This document shows positions 43,538 to 52,125 of a stretch of DNA of 64,000 nucleotides, one piece after another. The translations under genes and the position numbers were made by a program. Source of the stretch: Clostridium sp. CMCC3677. GTDB taxonomy: Bacteria; Bacillota; Clostridia; Clostridiales; Clostridiaceae. Position 1 is the first letter of the stretch. Each line of letters begins with the position of its first letter. The notes beneath the pieces are model-generated. The model did not search any database and had not been told where the DNA came from. It saw only the letters and a program-made list of their open reading frames with translations. The DNA is taken from positions 124,001 to 188,000 of the forward strand of contig NZ_JAMQHS010000009.1 of the NCBI RefSeq assembly GCF_023845585.1, in the 5' to 3' direction.

Positions 43538-44545
43538 ATGAATATAGCAGATTACAGAGGCGTTTGGGTCTTTGCAGAACAAAGAGAAGGCGAATTACAA
43601 AAAGTATCTTTAGAATTACTTGGCGAAGGTAGAAAAATTGCTGATAAGCTAGGAGTTAAGTTAACAGCATTATTATTAGGTAATAATATTGAAAACTTAT
43701 CTAAAACATTAGCAGAACATGGTGCAGATGAAGTTTTAGTTGCAGATGACAAAAACTTAGAACACTACACTACTGATGCTTATACAAAAGTTATTTGTGA
43801 TTTAGCAAATGAAAGAAAACCAGGAATATTATTTATAGGAGCTACTTTCATCGGAAGAGATTTAGGTCCTAGAGTTGCAGCTAGATTATCAACTGGATTA
43901 ACTGCTGACTGTACATCATTAGATGTTGAAGTTGAAGATGGAGCTTTATTAGCTACTAGACCAGCATTCGGTGGTAACTTAATGGCTACAATCGCTTGTC
44001 CAGAACATAGACCACAAATGGCTACAGTAAGACCAGGAGTTTTCGGTAAAGTAAATACTGATGGAAGCAAATGTACTGTAGAAAAAGTAGAAGTTAAACT
44101 TGCTGATAGTGATGTTAGAACTAAAGTTGTAGAAATCATTAAAGCACACAAAGATGTTGTAGATATATCAGAAGCTAAAATACTTGTTGCTGGTGGTAGA
44201 GGAATGGGTTCAAAAGAAAACTTTACTTTATTACAAGAATTAGCAGAAGTTTTAGACGGAACTGTAGCTGGATCAAGAGCTGCTGTTGATAATGGTTGGT
44301 TAGAAAGAGATTACCAAGTTGGACAAACTGGTAAGACTGTAAGACCATCAATCTACATTGCTTGTGGTATTTCAGGAGCAATTCAACACGTTGCTGGTAT
44401 GCAAGAATCAGATATGATTATAGCTATCAACAAAGATGAAACTGCACCAATAATGCAAGTTGCAGATTATGCTATAGTTGGAGATGTTAAGAAGGTTTTA
44501 CCTGAATTAATAGCTCAAGCTAAAGCTGTAAAGAGTGCTGAATAA
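43538..44545 (+). CDS. etfA: Electron transfer flavoprotein alpha subunit (Bcd-linked)
   Basis: 335 residues without a ferredoxin extension. It has YRGVWVFAEQREGELQKVSL, FIGATFIGRDLGPRVAARL, the RPAFGGNLMATI region, and the FAD signature GGRGMGSKENF...VGQTGKTVRPSIYIACGISG. Its FAD is the electron-accepting centre next to Bcd. It lies 22 bases after etfB with AGGAGGG upstream. Confidence 0.97.
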   Translation: MNIADYRGVWVFAEQREGELQKVSLELLGEGRKIADKLGVKLTALLLGNNIENLSKTLAEHGADEVLVADDKNLEHYTTDAYTKVICDLANERKPGILFIGATFIGRDLGPRVAARLSTGLTADCTSLDVEVEDGALLATRPAFGGNLMATIACPEHRPQMATVRPGVFGKVNTDGSKCTVEKVEVKLADSDVRTKVVEIIKAHKDVVDISEAKILVAGGRGMGSKENFTLLQELAEVLDGTVAGSRAAVDNGWLERDYQVGQTGKTVRPSIYIACGISGAIQHVAGMQESDMIIAINKDETAPIMQVADYAIVGDVKKVLPELIAQAKAVKSAE

Positions 44546-44581
44546 TTAAAATATTATAGTGTAAAATTATTATAGATTTTA

Positions 44582-44617
44582 ATCCTTCATTAAAAGATAT
44601 TTCTTTTAATGAAGGAT
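44582..44617 (+). other. Stem-loop between etfA and hbd
   Basis: Perfect 15-bp stem, ATCCTTCATTAAAAG (44582-44596) with CTTTTAATGAAGGAT (44603-44617), without a long T run. It may attenuate read-through to hbd or stabilise the upstream mRNA. Confidence 0.7.
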
Positions 44618-44647
44618 ATTTATAAAACATTTAAGGGGGATTTATCA

Positions 44648-45496
44648 ATGAAAAAAGTTTTTGTACTTGGTGCTGGAACAATGGGTGCTGGAATAGTTCA
44701 AGCATTCGCACAACATGGTTATGAAGTAATCGTAAGAGATATAAAAGATGAATTTGTTGAAAGAGGAATAGCTGGAATCAACAAAGGTTTAACTAAGCAA
44801 GTTGCTAAAGGAAGAATGACTGAAGAAGTTAAAGAAGAAATTCTTTCAAGAATTTCAGGAACTACTGATATGAAATTAGCTGCTGACTGCGATTTAGTAG
44901 TAGAAGCTGCTATTGAAAACATGAAAATAAAGAAAGAAATATTTGCTGAATTAGATGGAATCTGTAAGCCAGAAACAATCTTAGCATCTAACACTTCTTC
45001 TTTATCAATAACTGAAGTTGCTTCAGCAACTAAGAGAGCTGATAAAGTTATCGGAATGCATTTCTTCAACCCAGCTCCAGTAATGAAGCTTGTTGAAATT
45101 ATCAGAGGAATGGCTACTTCACAAGAAACTTTCGATGCTATAAAAGAATTAACAGTAGCAATTGAAAAGAATCCAGTAGAAGTTGCAGAAGCTCCAGGAT
45201 TTGTTGTAAATAGAATATTAATTCCAATGATCAACGAAGGAATTGGAATATTAGCAGAAGGTATAGCTTCAGTTGAAGATATAGATACAGCTATGAAATA
45301 TGGCGCAAATCATCCAATGGGACCTTTAGCATTAGGAGATCTTATCGGATTAGACGTATGTTTAGCTATCATGGATGTTTTATATAATGAAACAGGAGAT
45401 ACTAAATACAGAGCTCATAGCTTATTAAGAAAATATGTAAGAGCTGGATGGTTAGGAAGAAAGACTGGAAAAGGTTTCTACGACTATTCAAGATAA
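44648..45496 (+). CDS. hbd: 3-hydroxybutyryl-CoA dehydrogenase
   Basis: Reduces acetoacetyl-CoA to 3-hydroxybutyryl-CoA with NAD(P)H. The 282-residue protein has the Rossmann [25 protein letters not shown], and [14 protein letters not shown] with the catalytic His. [15 protein letters not shown] and GADHPMGPL-type ([13 protein letters not shown]) follow. AAGGGGG lies before the ATG at 44648. An earlier in-frame ATG at 44609 falls inside the upstream stem-loop and is rejected. It is last in the operon. Thiolase is not encoded here. Confidence 0.97.
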   Translation: MKKVFVLGAGTMGAGIVQAFAQHGYEVIVRDIKDEFVERGIAGINKGLTKQVAKGRMTEEVKEEILSRISGTTDMKLAADCDLVVEAAIENMKIKKEIFAELDGICKPETILASNTSSLSITEVASATKRADKVIGMHFFNPAPVMKLVEIIRGMATSQETFDAIKELTVAIEKNPVEVAEAPGFVVNRILIPMINEGIGILAEGIASVEDIDTAMKYGANHPMGPLALGDLIGLDVCLAIMDVLYNETGDTKYRAHSLLRKYVRAGWLGRKTGKGFYDYSR

Positions 45497-45508
45497 TATT
45501 ACATTTTT

Positions 45509-45539
45509 GGACTCAAGCATTATGCTTGGGTCTTTTTTT
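45509..45539 (+). terminator. Terminator of the butyryl-CoA operon
   Basis: GACTCAAGCA (45510-45519) pairs with TGCTTGGGTC (45523-45532) with one G-U, followed by seven T. Confidence 0.93.
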
Positions 45540-45654
45540 ATTGTTTAGGAATTTATATTTAATTTTACTTTTGTGTGAATTTTTGTCTTTAAGTAATATA
45601 TTAAAGTGATATAATGTATTAAGAAAGAATTATTTTCTACAAGGAGCGTTTTAA

Positions 45655-46089
45655 ATGTTAAAAGAAACAGCAATAAAATATTGGGATGATAAATACGATT
45701 TAAATTGTGCAGAGTGCTTAATATATGCATCAAATGAAGAATATGATTTGAATTTATCTGACGATGCACTGAAGACAATGGCGGCTTTTGGTGGAGGAAT
45801 GGCTATAGGGGATGTATGTGGAGTTATTTCTGGAGCTATAGCTGTAATTGGAATTATGTTTACAGATGTAAGTGGACATAGGAGTCCAGTTGTTAAAGAG
45901 ATGACTACAGACTTTATAAATAAATTTAAAAATAAGCTTGGAAGTAATAATTGTATTGAATTAAGGAAAGAATATAGAAAGTCTAAAAAAGAAGGAACTT
46001 GTATAGTTATGGTTGAAACTGCAGCAGATATTCTTGAAGGTATTGTAAATATATATGCTGATTTTAGATTAAATTCTAAGAGGCGCTAA
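45655..46089 (+). CDS. C_GCAxxG_C_C family (putative redox-active) protein
   Basis: 144 residues with the spaced Cys pattern of this family: NCAECLIYA near residue 18, FGGGMAIGDVCGVISGA at about 44-60, NNCIELR near 101, and GTC near 117. The GGGM..GxxCG block is diagnostic. The conserved cysteines suggest metal or redox chemistry, but the biochemical role is not known. It is transcribed alone, just after the butyryl-CoA operon terminator. CAAGGAGCG precedes the ATG. Confidence 0.78.
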   Translation: MLKETAIKYWDDKYDLNCAECLIYASNEEYDLNLSDDALKTMAAFGGGMAIGDVCGVISGAIAVIGIMFTDVSGHRSPVVKEMTTDFINKFKNKLGSNNCIELRKEYRKSKKEGTCIVMVETAADILEGIVNIYADFRLNSKRR

Positions 46090-46100
46090 TTTAAAAATAA

Positions 46101-46317
46101 GACTCTGTTTTAGAAAAATGTTGATATATGCAATAGGTAAAGTGGCATTGTAATTGTACTTTTAGAACTCTTAATGAGTATTATCATATTTACTGCTTGT
46201 CTCAATTCTATATTGAGAGCAAGCTAAAATTGGACTATATTCATTTTAGTCTTCTTAAGTTCAATTACTCCGTCCATTTTACTTATGCATATATCAACAC
46301 ATATTAAAAACAGAGTT
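46101..46317. repeat. Dispersed palindromic element, full-length copy (217 bp)
   Basis: Ends are GACTCTGTTTTAG and TTAAAAACAGAGTT. The arms are GTTGATATATGCAATAGGTA and its counterpart near 46275, and the central hairpin is GCTTGTCTCAAT / ATTGAGAGCAAGC. It is inverted relative to the 357 copy. There is no clear flanking duplication. Confidence 0.88.
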
Positions 46318-46348
46318 GTACTGTAAATAGAGAGGAGAATCTTATTTA

Positions 46349-47275
46349 ATGGATTATAAAAGTATAGAGACTAGCAAAAATGGTGTAATTATAAGAGGGG
46401 TTAAAAATTTTAAGCTAAAACATATTTTTGAATGTGGTCAAGTTTTTAGATTTGAAGAAATTGAAGAGGATAATTTTATAGTCATTGCATTTGGTAAATT
46501 AATTGAATTAGTTCAAAAAAATGATAATGTATTTATATATAATACAACGGAAGAAGAGTTTAAAGAAATATGGTTAAATTATTTTGATTTAGATAGGGAT
46601 TATTCTCTTATAAAAGAAGAATTATCTAAAGATGAATTATTAAAACAAAGCATAGAATTTGGAAGTGGTGTTAGAGTTTTAAATCAAGATCCATTTGAAA
46701 TGCTTATTAGCTTTATAATTTCAGCTAGGAATAGTATTCCATCTATAAGAAAGACAGTAAATAAAATATCAGAACAATGGGGAAGCAAAATTGAATACAA
46801 AGGAAAAGTATATTATGCATTTCCTACAATAGAACAAATAAAAGATGCTAAATTAGATGAGATAAAAGAAACAGGGGCATCATTTAGAAGTAAGTATTTA
46901 TTAGATACAATTGAAAATATATATAAGTCTATTAATAATGACCCAAAATCATCAGATGATGAAAGAAATATATTAAATAAATATGATTTAAATTATATAA
47001 GAAGTTTAAGTGATGATGACTGCCATACAGCTCTTCAAGAATTTAAAGGAGTTGGTGCAAAGGTAGCTGATTGTATAATGTTGTTTTCAATGGGAAAAAC
47101 ATCAGCTTTTCCAGTAGATGTTTGGGTTAAACGTGCAATGATGCATTTTTATAATGCAGAAGAAGGCTCATTAAATAAAATTAGAGTATTTGCAAGAAAT
47201 AAATTTGGAAAGTTATCAGGATTTGCCCAACAATACTTATTTTATTATGCAAGAGAAAATAATATAAAGGTATAG
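46349..47275 (+). CDS. ogg: 8-oxoguanine DNA glycosylase (Ogg1 type)
   Basis: Removes 8-oxoguanine from DNA and nicks the abasic site. The 308-residue protein has the Ogg N-terminal domain (FKLKHIFECGQVFRFEE) and the helix-hairpin-helix GPD core: QEFKGVGAKVADCIMLFSMG with the catalytic Lys, and AFPVDVWVKRAM with the Asp. NQDPFEMLISFIISA is also typical. It is larger than MutM-type or archaeal Agog enzymes. GAGGAG precedes the ATG; an element copy lies just upstream. Confidence 0.92.
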   Translation: MDYKSIETSKNGVIIRGVKNFKLKHIFECGQVFRFEEIEEDNFIVIAFGKLIELVQKNDNVFIYNTTEEEFKEIWLNYFDLDRDYSLIKEELSKDELLKQSIEFGSGVRVLNQDPFEMLISFIISARNSIPSIRKTVNKISEQWGSKIEYKGKVYYAFPTIEQIKDAKLDEIKETGASFRSKYLLDTIENIYKSINNDPKSSDDERNILNKYDLNYIRSLSDDDCHTALQEFKGVGAKVADCIMLFSMGKTSAFPVDVWVKRAMMHFYNAEEGSLNKIRVFARNKFGKLSGFAQQYLFYYARENNIKV

Positions 47276-47445
47276 AAATTAATAGTTAAGGGTTATTTAT
47301 ATAATAACTTTAATTTGGTAAGTTTTATAGCAAATTCAGAAAAATTTGAATAATATGATTATGACATGAATCTAATTAGTACTATGGTATAATTATCCTA
47401 TCATTACATTAATATAATAATTTGCTGGGAGAGTGTGTGCGTAAT

Positions 47446-48930
47446 ATGTTCAAATTTGAAAATCAACTTATAAAGTTAAAACATGAAGTATTAAGTAATA
47501 TTGTAAGATTAGCTAAAGAAGATAAAATAACTAAAGAAAATCTAGATAGAATACCTTACGATATGTTACCAGGGGATGAACCTCAATACAGAGAAAGTGT
47601 AATACATGAAAGAGAAGTATTATTAGAAAGATTGAAACTAGCAGCTGGATTTATTCCAAATGGAAAAGGTACAGATGAATTAATTAACATAGAAGATGAA
47701 AAACAAATATTATATGTTATAAAGAATGCATGTGATATGTGTCCAACTAAAAAGTTTGAAGTAACTGATGCGTGTAGAAATTGTATAGCACATAAATGTC
47801 AAAGTGTTTGTAATTTTGGAGCTATTACTTATGTAGATGGTAAAGCTTATATAGATCCTGATAAATGTAAAGAATGCGGAATGTGTAAAAAAGCATGTCC
47901 TTATGATGCTATTGCAGAAGATATGAGACCTTGTAAAAGATCTTGCCCAACTGGAGCATTAGATATTAATAGTGATAAGAGAGCCATGATAAAACAAGAA
48001 AAATGTGTTAATTGTGGTGCTTGTATGGCTGCATGTCCTTTTGGTGCATTAGAAGATAAAAGTCTTTTAGTTAAAGTTGTTAAAGAATTAACTAACACTG
48101 GAAATTTATATGCTGTTGTGGCTCCAGCAATAACTGGGCAATTAGGTCCAAAAACAACTTATGGACAAGTTAAAAATGCAATAAAGAAATTAGGATTTAC
48201 AGATATGGTAGAGGCAGCGTGTGGTGCTGATGCAGTAACTGTACATGAAAGTAATGAATTTGTTCACAGAATGGAGAATGGAGACCCATACATGACTAAT
48301 TCATGTTGTCCAGGATTTTTAAGTTATATAGAAAAAATGATGCCAGATCAAGTAGAGAGAATATCAGAAACAGTTTCTCCAATGGTTGCAGCAGGAAGGT
48401 TTATAAAGGCTAATGATAAAGACGCAAAAGTAGTATTCATTGGACCATGTACTGCAAAAAAATCAGAAATTTTAAGAGACTCGATAAAGGATGCTGTTGA
48501 TTATGTATTAACATTTGAGGAATTATTAGCATTATTCGAAGGATTTGATATAGATCCAATTAACTTTGATGACATTGTTGTTGATGAAGCTTCAATCTTT
48601 GGTAGAGGATTTGGAGTTGGTGGTGGTTTAACTGCTGCTATTGAAAATTATATAAAAGATAAAGGGATAGAGTGTGATTTTAAACCAGTTAAAGTTTCTG
48701 GTGGAGCTGATATAAAGAAAACTATGATGATGGCCAAAATGGGGAGATTATCTGGAAACTTCATAGAAGGAATGATGTGTGAAGGTGGATGTATTAATGG
48801 GTCAGGAAAAATATTATCACCAATGAAAGCTAAAGCATCATTTAACAAAATTAATCAGCAAGCAAGCATGAAAAATGTATTGGAAAATTCTAAAATAGAT
48901 GATTATAAAGATATAAATTTAGAAAGATAG
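47446..48930 (+). CDS. Monomeric [FeFe] hydrogenase-like protein with N-terminal ferredoxin clusters
   Basis: About 494 residues. The N-terminal part has Cys clusters (CDMCPTKKFEVTDACRNC, CKECGMCKKACPYDAIAE, CVNCGACMAACPFGAL). The H-cluster domain carries all three motifs: SCCPGF (286-291), GPCTAKK (333-339, Cys335), and CEGGC (445-449). The TSCCPxF and CEGGC variants resemble group B, not the classic HydA1 type. It could evolve H2 from ferredoxin or act as a regulatory form. HydE is encoded at 21 kb. The ATG at 47446 is chosen after GGGAGAG; an upstream TTG frame is less convincing. Confidence 0.88.
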   Translation: MFKFENQLIKLKHEVLSNIVRLAKEDKITKENLDRIPYDMLPGDEPQYRESVIHEREVLLERLKLAAGFIPNGKGTDELINIEDEKQILYVIKNACDMCPTKKFEVTDACRNCIAHKCQSVCNFGAITYVDGKAYIDPDKCKECGMCKKACPYDAIAEDMRPCKRSCPTGALDINSDKRAMIKQEKCVNCGACMAACPFGALEDKSLLVKVVKELTNTGNLYAVVAPAITGQLGPKTTYGQVKNAIKKLGFTDMVEAACGADAVTVHESNEFVHRMENGDPYMTNSCCPGFLSYIEKMMPDQVERISETVSPMVAAGRFIKANDKDAKVVFIGPCTAKKSEILRDSIKDAVDYVLTFEELLALFEGFDIDPINFDDIVVDEASIFGRGFGVGGGLTAAIENYIKDKGIECDFKPVKVSGGADIKKTMMMAKMGRLSGNFIEGMMCEGGCINGSGKILSPMKAKASFNKINQQASMKNVLENSKIDDYKDINLER

Positions 48931-48942
48931 AGTTTAATTCAA

Positions 48943-48975
48943 AAAAGAAGCCCTTTTAGGACTTCTTTTTTTGTG
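48943..48975 (+). terminator. Terminator after the hydrogenase gene
   Basis: AAAAGAAGCCC pairs with GGACTTCTTTT around a TTTTA loop, followed by T residues. Confidence 0.8.
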
Positions 48976-49127
48976 AATAAATTGGTAATTATATGTAAAG
49001 AAAAAACGTAATTATATATTTTTTAAACTAAAATATTAAAAAATATTCATTAAGTAAAAAAAAAGTTACTATATAATTATTAAAAGGTGTATTATATAAA
49101 TTATAGGTATGTTTAGGGGGTAGATTT

Positions 49128-49823
49128 ATGAAAATTTTGTTGGTTGATGATGAAGAATCAATATTAAATTTAATAAAAATGAATCTTATATTTGAAAATT
49201 ATGAAGTAATAACTGCGGAGTGTGGAATAGATGCCATAAACCTATTTAAAAGTGAATCTCCTGATTTAATTGTATTAGATCTAATGCTTCCTGACAAAGA
49301 TGGGTTTGAAGTTATACATGAATTTCAAGGTATAAATAGTGAAGTTCCAATTATTATACTTAGTGCAAGAGATCAATTAAATAATAAGCTTTTAGGTCTT
49401 CAGCTTGGAGCTGATGATTATATAACAAAACCATTTGACAGTAGAGAACTTATATTAAGGATTAGAGCTATATCTAGAAGAATAAATAAAGCTAAGGCCA
49501 TTGGAAAAAATGAAGTTAAAAATAAAACAAATGATATTATAGAAAAAGGGTTTATAAAAATAATTGTTCCGGAAAGAAGAGTTTTTATTGAGGAAAAAGA
49601 GGTTATATTTACACATATAGAATTTGAAATAATTTTATTAATGGTGCAAAATCCATATAAAGTTTTTACAAGAGAAGAATTATTGGACAAGATATGGGGG
49701 TATAGTTTTGTAGGAAATACTAGAGCTGTGGACATTCATATAAAGAGAATTAGACAAAAGCTCGCAGGAAATGAAGACGTTATAAAAACAATATATGGAG
49801 TAGGATATAGGTTAGAGGTATAA
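49128..49823 (+). CDS. OmpR-family response regulator
   Basis: 231 residues. The receiver has the acidic pair in LLVDDEES, the phosphorylated Asp in LIVLDLMLPDKDGFEV, and the Thr/Lys switch residues (ILSARD, YITKPFD). The C-terminal winged helix ends VDIHIKRIRQKLAGNE...TIYGVGYRLE. It is three bases from the next gene, a sensor kinase, and is part of a four-gene cluster with a DUF3919-like protein and a solute-binding lipoprotein. Its targets are unknown. Confidence 0.95.
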   Translation: MKILLVDDEESILNLIKMNLIFENYEVITAECGIDAINLFKSESPDLIVLDLMLPDKDGFEVIHEFQGINSEVPIIILSARDQLNNKLLGLQLGADDYITKPFDSRELILRIRAISRRINKAKAIGKNEVKNKTNDIIEKGFIKIIVPERRVFIEEKEVIFTHIEFEIILLMVQNPYKVFTREELLDKIWGYSFVGNTRAVDIHIKRIRQKLAGNEDVIKTIYGVGYRLEV

Positions 49824-49826
49824 TAG

Positions 49827-51236
49827 ATGAATTTGGGTATTAAAGGAAAAATAGTAATAATGAATATAGTTGTACTGATAATAGCTATATTAAGTATATA
49901 TGCAGTAACAATTTATACTCTGTATAGTAGAGTAATAAATAATTCAATAGATATGCTAAAAAAAGAAAGTTATACAAGTCAATCATTTATTATGAAATAT
50001 TTAGAGACGGAAGATGATTTTCATGTAGAAAACGTTTTGAATGAGATGAGCCCTTTTATTGCAACATACTTATCTAATGGTTGTAAATTTAGGGTTCAAA
50101 TTTATAATAATTCATCTTTAATTGGAGATTCAGACAATTATCCTAATATAAGCAAAGATGATGATGTGGTAACAGCATTAAAAGGAAATAAATCATATAT
50201 TATAAGAAGAATTGAAGAATCTTCTTACATACTCTTTTCAAGCCCGATTTATTATTCAGATGGTACTATAGGGTGTATAAGATATGTATATGATCTTGAT
50301 AATGAAAATACAATTATAACTAATACGATTCTTAGTATGGTTTTATTTGCTATAGTAGCAATAATATTTTCTAGTATAATGAGTAATTCATTTTCTAATA
50401 GAATAGTTAGACCAATAGTTAGTCTGAAAAATATTGCAAGGAAAGTATCATTTGGAGACTTTTCTAAGAAAATTAGTATAAATAGTAAAGACGAGATAGA
50501 AGATTTGTCTAATTCTTTTAATATAATGTCTAATAATATAGAAATAATGATTGAAAATTTAAAAGAAGAAAAAGACACTCAAAAGAGGTTTTTGGATAAT
50601 GTCACTCATGAATTTAAAACTCCATTAGCAGCAATTCTAGGATATTCAGATTTGTTACTAAGAGTAAAAGAAAAAAAAGATATTGAACAATGTGTAAAAT
50701 ATATAGTGCAAAGTAGTAATAGATTATTAAAACTTGTTGAACAACTTCTTGATTTATCAAGACTTAATAAAAATGAAATAGAAATAAAAAATGAAAATGT
50801 TGATATAAAATCTGTGGTTGAAAGTGCTGCAATAATGTTAAATCCTAGAATGAGTAAATTTGGGATTAAACTTAATATGAATTTAGTTAGCAAAAATGTT
50901 TATGCAGATAAAGAAAAAACAGAACAAGTTATACTTAATTTATTAGATAATGCAATTAAATATAGTGAATGTACTGAGATAAATATATATATGGAATATA
51001 ATGAATCTTATGTAATAATATATATTATTGACAATGGACAAGGTATACCAAAAGAAGATTTAAAAAATGTATTTGAAAATTTTTATACAGCACATAAAGC
51101 ATTACAAAAAAAATATGGTGGAAGTGGACTAGGATTATCAATATGTAAAGAATTTATGGAAAAGCAATCTGGAAAAATTGAAATAAGTAGCTTAAATGGA
51201 ACTACTGTAAAATTAAGTTTCAAACATGCAATTTAA
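49827..51236 (+). CDS. Sensor histidine kinase
   Basis: 469 residues. Two membrane helices (about 8-30 and 162-183) flank an extracytoplasmic sensor of about 130 residues. HAMP follows (about 184-236), then the phospho-acceptor helix NVTHEFKTPLAAILGYSDLL and the ATPase domain (NLLDNAIKYS, DNGQGIPKEDL, GGSGLGLSICKEF). The substrate is not recognisable, but the co-encoded solute-binding protein could present a ligand to the sensor domain (inference). Confidence 0.95.
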   Translation: MNLGIKGKIVIMNIVVLIIAILSIYAVTIYTLYSRVINNSIDMLKKESYTSQSFIMKYLETEDDFHVENVLNEMSPFIATYLSNGCKFRVQIYNNSSLIGDSDNYPNISKDDDVVTALKGNKSYIIRRIEESSYILFSSPIYYSDGTIGCIRYVYDLDNENTIITNTILSMVLFAIVAIIFSSIMSNSFSNRIVRPIVSLKNIARKVSFGDFSKKISINSKDEIEDLSNSFNIMSNNIEIMIENLKEEKDTQKRFLDNVTHEFKTPLAAILGYSDLLLRVKEKKDIEQCVKYIVQSSNRLLKLVEQLLDLSRLNKNEIEIKNENVDIKSVVESAAIMLNPRMSKFGIKLNMNLVSKNVYADKEKTEQVILNLLDNAIKYSECTEINIYMEYNESYVIIYIIDNGQGIPKEDLKNVFENFYTAHKALQKKYGGSGLGLSICKEFMEKQSGKIEISSLNGTTVKLSFKHAI

Positions 51237-51265
51237 AATTATACAAAGTAGGGTGAAACAAATTT

Positions 51266-52105
51266 ATGATAAACTTTAACTACAAGATAGTTATAAATCT
51301 ATTTGTTATACTAGTTATATTGTTAGCTAGTATATATGTATATTTAAAAAGTAGCATTTATAACAATTTAATTATTTTAGATGATAAAGAACAGGTTATG
51401 CAGCATTCAAGTCATTCAATACCTGTTAAAGTAGAACTATATAGTAAAAGATGGGGTAAGCTAGTTATAAATTCTAATGATGAAATAAAAGAGTTTTGGA
51501 ACATAGTTGAATCTATGCCTAAAAGTAATAATTTTTATAATTCAAAAATAGAAAATTCTTTTAATGAAATAACAGGTACTATATATTATTTGGATGGTGA
51601 AAAAGGTACATTATATTTAAATAATACTCTTAGAATAGATGATATTTATTATGGTGGTAATGAAAGTTCTGCATATATAAATAGAATTAAAAATTACATT
51701 AATGATATTTTCTGTACACCATCAGTATTATCAGAACTTATAAATGATAAGAATAAAATAACCATTGTAGATATTTATAATAATACTAAAAAGTGTGGTA
51801 GTAATGATAAAATTTTAATAAAAGATGAAGTTATGAATTTAAAAAGAATTACAGATAATAAAAAATTAGAATGGGCTGTAGCTAATAAGGGCGATTTGAA
51901 TTATCATATTAGAATTTACAGAGAAGAATCTGAGGAATTTTATGATAATAAAATAGAAGATGATATAAATAGTTATGATGTAATAAGTCTTGATATTTAT
52001 GAGAATGATTATGTAATTGTTAGAGATTATGGTGATGAAATAGTAAATTCCTTCTATATGGAGGGAGATTTGAATAATATATGTAACAACTTGTTTAATC
52101 AGTAA
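51266..52105 (+). CDS. Membrane-anchored protein, DUF3919-like
   Basis: 279 residues with one N-terminal helix (VINLFVILVILLASIYVYL) and an extracytoplasmic remainder. The pattern SIPVKVELYSKRWGKLVINS, GTIYYLDGEKGTLYLN and ISLDIYENDYVIVRDYGDE resembles DUF3919 proteins. That assignment is from memory and is tentative. It lies between a sensor kinase and a solute-binding lipoprotein at short spacing, so it is probably in the same signalling unit outside the membrane. Confidence 0.6.
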   Translation: MINFNYKIVINLFVILVILLASIYVYLKSSIYNNLIILDDKEQVMQHSSHSIPVKVELYSKRWGKLVINSNDEIKEFWNIVESMPKSNNFYNSKIENSFNEITGTIYYLDGEKGTLYLNNTLRIDDIYYGGNESSAYINRIKNYINDIFCTPSVLSELINDKNKITIVDIYNNTKKCGSNDKILIKDEVMNLKRITDNKKLEWAVANKGDLNYHIRIYREESEEFYDNKIEDDINSYDVISLDIYENDYVIVRDYGDEIVNSFYMEGDLNNICNNLFNQ

Positions 52106-52125
52106 TATTTATTGGAGGTAAAAAT

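Noticed and set aside
43780-44151. Minus-strand ORFs opposite etfA, etfB, hbd and guaB
   Set aside because: They mirror codon bias of strongly conserved genes on the other strand and have no ribosome sites or recognisable products.
26902-44545. The two etfB/etfA pairs as a recent tandem duplication
   Set aside because: One pair has a ferredoxin extension on EtfA and the sequences differ throughout. Each pair fits its own operon (lactate and butyryl-CoA).
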